A stretch of 23,224 nucleotides of DNA from Bacteroidales bacterium (GTDB lineage: Bacteria > Bacteroidota > Bacteroidia > Bacteroidales > JAAUTT01): assembly GCA_025350365.1 (NCBI GenBank), contig JANXXY010000070.1, positions 1 through 23,224 on the forward strand, in the 5' to 3' direction. A program made the position numbers and the translations under genes. Positions 22,499-23,224 of this stretch are shown piece after piece (positions within the stretch are counted from its first letter, which is position 1; every line of letters starts with the position of its first letter). The notes under the pieces are model-generated. The model was not told the origin of the DNA and did not search any database. It saw only the letters and a program-made list of their open reading frames with translations.

Positions 22499-23080
22499 AT
22501 GAAGAAAATTGCAATTTTTGCTTCCGGGTCAGGATCCAATGCTCAGAAAATTATTGAATATTTTAACGAAAACCCTGTTGCAAAGGTAGATATCGTTCTT
22601 ACTAATAAAAGAGAAGCTTTCGTATTGGAACGGGCACGAAATTTCCATATCACCTCAGTAACCTTTAACCGTGATGAATTATACAATTCGGACGTTATTT
22701 CAAACTTACTTTGCGATCGTCAAATCGATTTAATCGTTCTTGCCGGATTTCTTTGGTTAATCCCTGCAAACATACTACGAATGTTCCCTAACCGGATTAT
22801 TAACATTCATCCGGCCCTTTTGCCCGGATATGGAGGCAGAGGAATGTATGGACAACTTGTACACGAAGCCGTGATTGCCAACCGTGAAATATTTTCGGGC
22901 ATTACCATTCATTACATCAATGAGCGGTATGATGAAGGTGATGTTATTTTTCAGGCCAAATGCAAAGTAGAAATAACCGATGACGCACACTCATTGGCTG
23001 AAAAGATTCATGCGCTCGAACATATGCATTTTCCAAGGGTTGTGGAAGAAGTTATAATGAAATTGGATGCCAAGTCGTAA
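22499..23080 (+). CDS. purN: Phosphoribosylglycinamide formyltransferase
   Basis: The 193-residue enzyme performs the third step of purine synthesis, moving a formyl group from 10-formyl-tetrahydrofolate to GAR. The nucleotide-site loop is FASGSGSNAQKI (7-18). Catalytic residues are N102 and H104 in NIHPALLPGYGG and D145 in NERYDEGDVIFQ. Length is normal. A short ATG-TTT-CTA-TGA overlaps the start codon (22491-22502) but is probably chance. It diverges from acpP across a 199-bp AT-rich gap. No downstream gene is visible before the window ends. Confidence 0.96.
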   Translation: MKKIAIFASGSGSNAQKIIEYFNENPVAKVDIVLTNKREAFVLERARNFHITSVTFNRDELYNSDVISNLLCDRQIDLIVLAGFLWLIPANILRMFPNRIINIHPALLPGYGGRGMYGQLVHEAVIANREIFSGITIHYINERYDEGDVIFQAKCKVEITDDAHSLAEKIHALEHMHFPRVVEEVIMKLDAKS

Positions 23081-23182
23081 GTACAGACTTCCAATACTCT
23101 CGCAAAGTAGCATGCGACCAATTTTGAAAAACAAAATATATTTACGATAATAAAAGCTTAATTATCAACAGATTATTATTCG

Positions 23183-23203
23183 CAATGTTGCATTGTAACA
23201 TTG
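23183..23203. repeat. Small inverted repeat after purN
   Basis: CAATGTT (23183-23189) and AACATTG (23197-23203) pair perfectly around a 7-nt loop, about 100 bp after the purN stop. No T-tract follows, so it is a poor terminator. The rest of 23081-23224 shows no gene. Confidence 0.4.
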
Positions 23204-23224
23204 GATTAGATAGAAAATATCGCG

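Noticed and set aside
22491..22502. Mini-ORF ATG-TTT-CTA-TGA overlapping the purN start codon
   Set aside because: Three codons in AT-rich DNA are expected by chance, and no hairpin or conserved context supports coupling.

Overview
The window reads as a chromosomal segment of a Bacteroidota bacterium, most likely of the Bacteroidales/Marinilabiliales type (inference). The evidence is an AT-rich sequence, promoter-like TAnnTTTG -7 boxes, an RprX/RprY two-component pair, a type IX secretion (T9SS) type A sorting domain, an IPExxxVDY-family gene, and the neighbourhood purN | acpP-fabF-rnc that recurs in this phylum. Most of the window is housekeeping. The unusual material lies in the leaders, the intergenic DNA and one tandem gene pair.

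Layout, left to right: the 3' end of an unidentified gene (2-100, +); a tRNA-Arg(ACG) with a bidirectional terminator; a solitary TrpB2-type tryptophan synthase beta gene (minus strand) preceded by a small leader ORF and a terminator/antiterminator pair; a single-domain PAS protein (+); the decayed remnant of a T9SS-exported protein with two in-frame TAA codons; glutamate synthase gltB-gltD (minus), whose leader carries a second terminator/antiterminator arrangement; a YebC/PmpR protein (minus); a repeat-rich 476-bp gap; miaB (+); two tandem paralogues combining macroglobulin-like domains with a TonB plug but no beta-barrel (+); rprX-rprY (minus); a gap of about 340 bp with a 10-bp-periodic TTAA repeat array, a perfect 22-bp duplication and a strong terminator; the operon acpP-fabF-rnc-IPExxxVDY (minus); and divergent purN (+).

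Functional themes: nitrogen and amino-acid assimilation (gltBD, trpB), each apparently under transcription attenuation; translation and RNA maturation (tRNA-Arg, YebC, miaB, rnc); lipid and purine synthesis (acpP, fabF, purN); and an envelope module of tandem macroglobulin/plug proteins convergent with an envelope-type two-component system.

No CRISPR array, prophage, insertion sequence or defence system is visible. The best candidates for undescribed biology are (1) the trpB leader, whose peptide has Phe-Tyr-Phe-Cys-Cys and no Trp; (2) the gltB leader, where a 24-codon ORF's stop codon is built into a perfect antiterminator arm; (3) the barrel-less plug/macroglobulin pair with an apparently gene-converted 3' end; and (4) the TTAA decamer array between rprX and a possible divergent small RNA. 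All RNA structures were paired by eye, and no database search was run.
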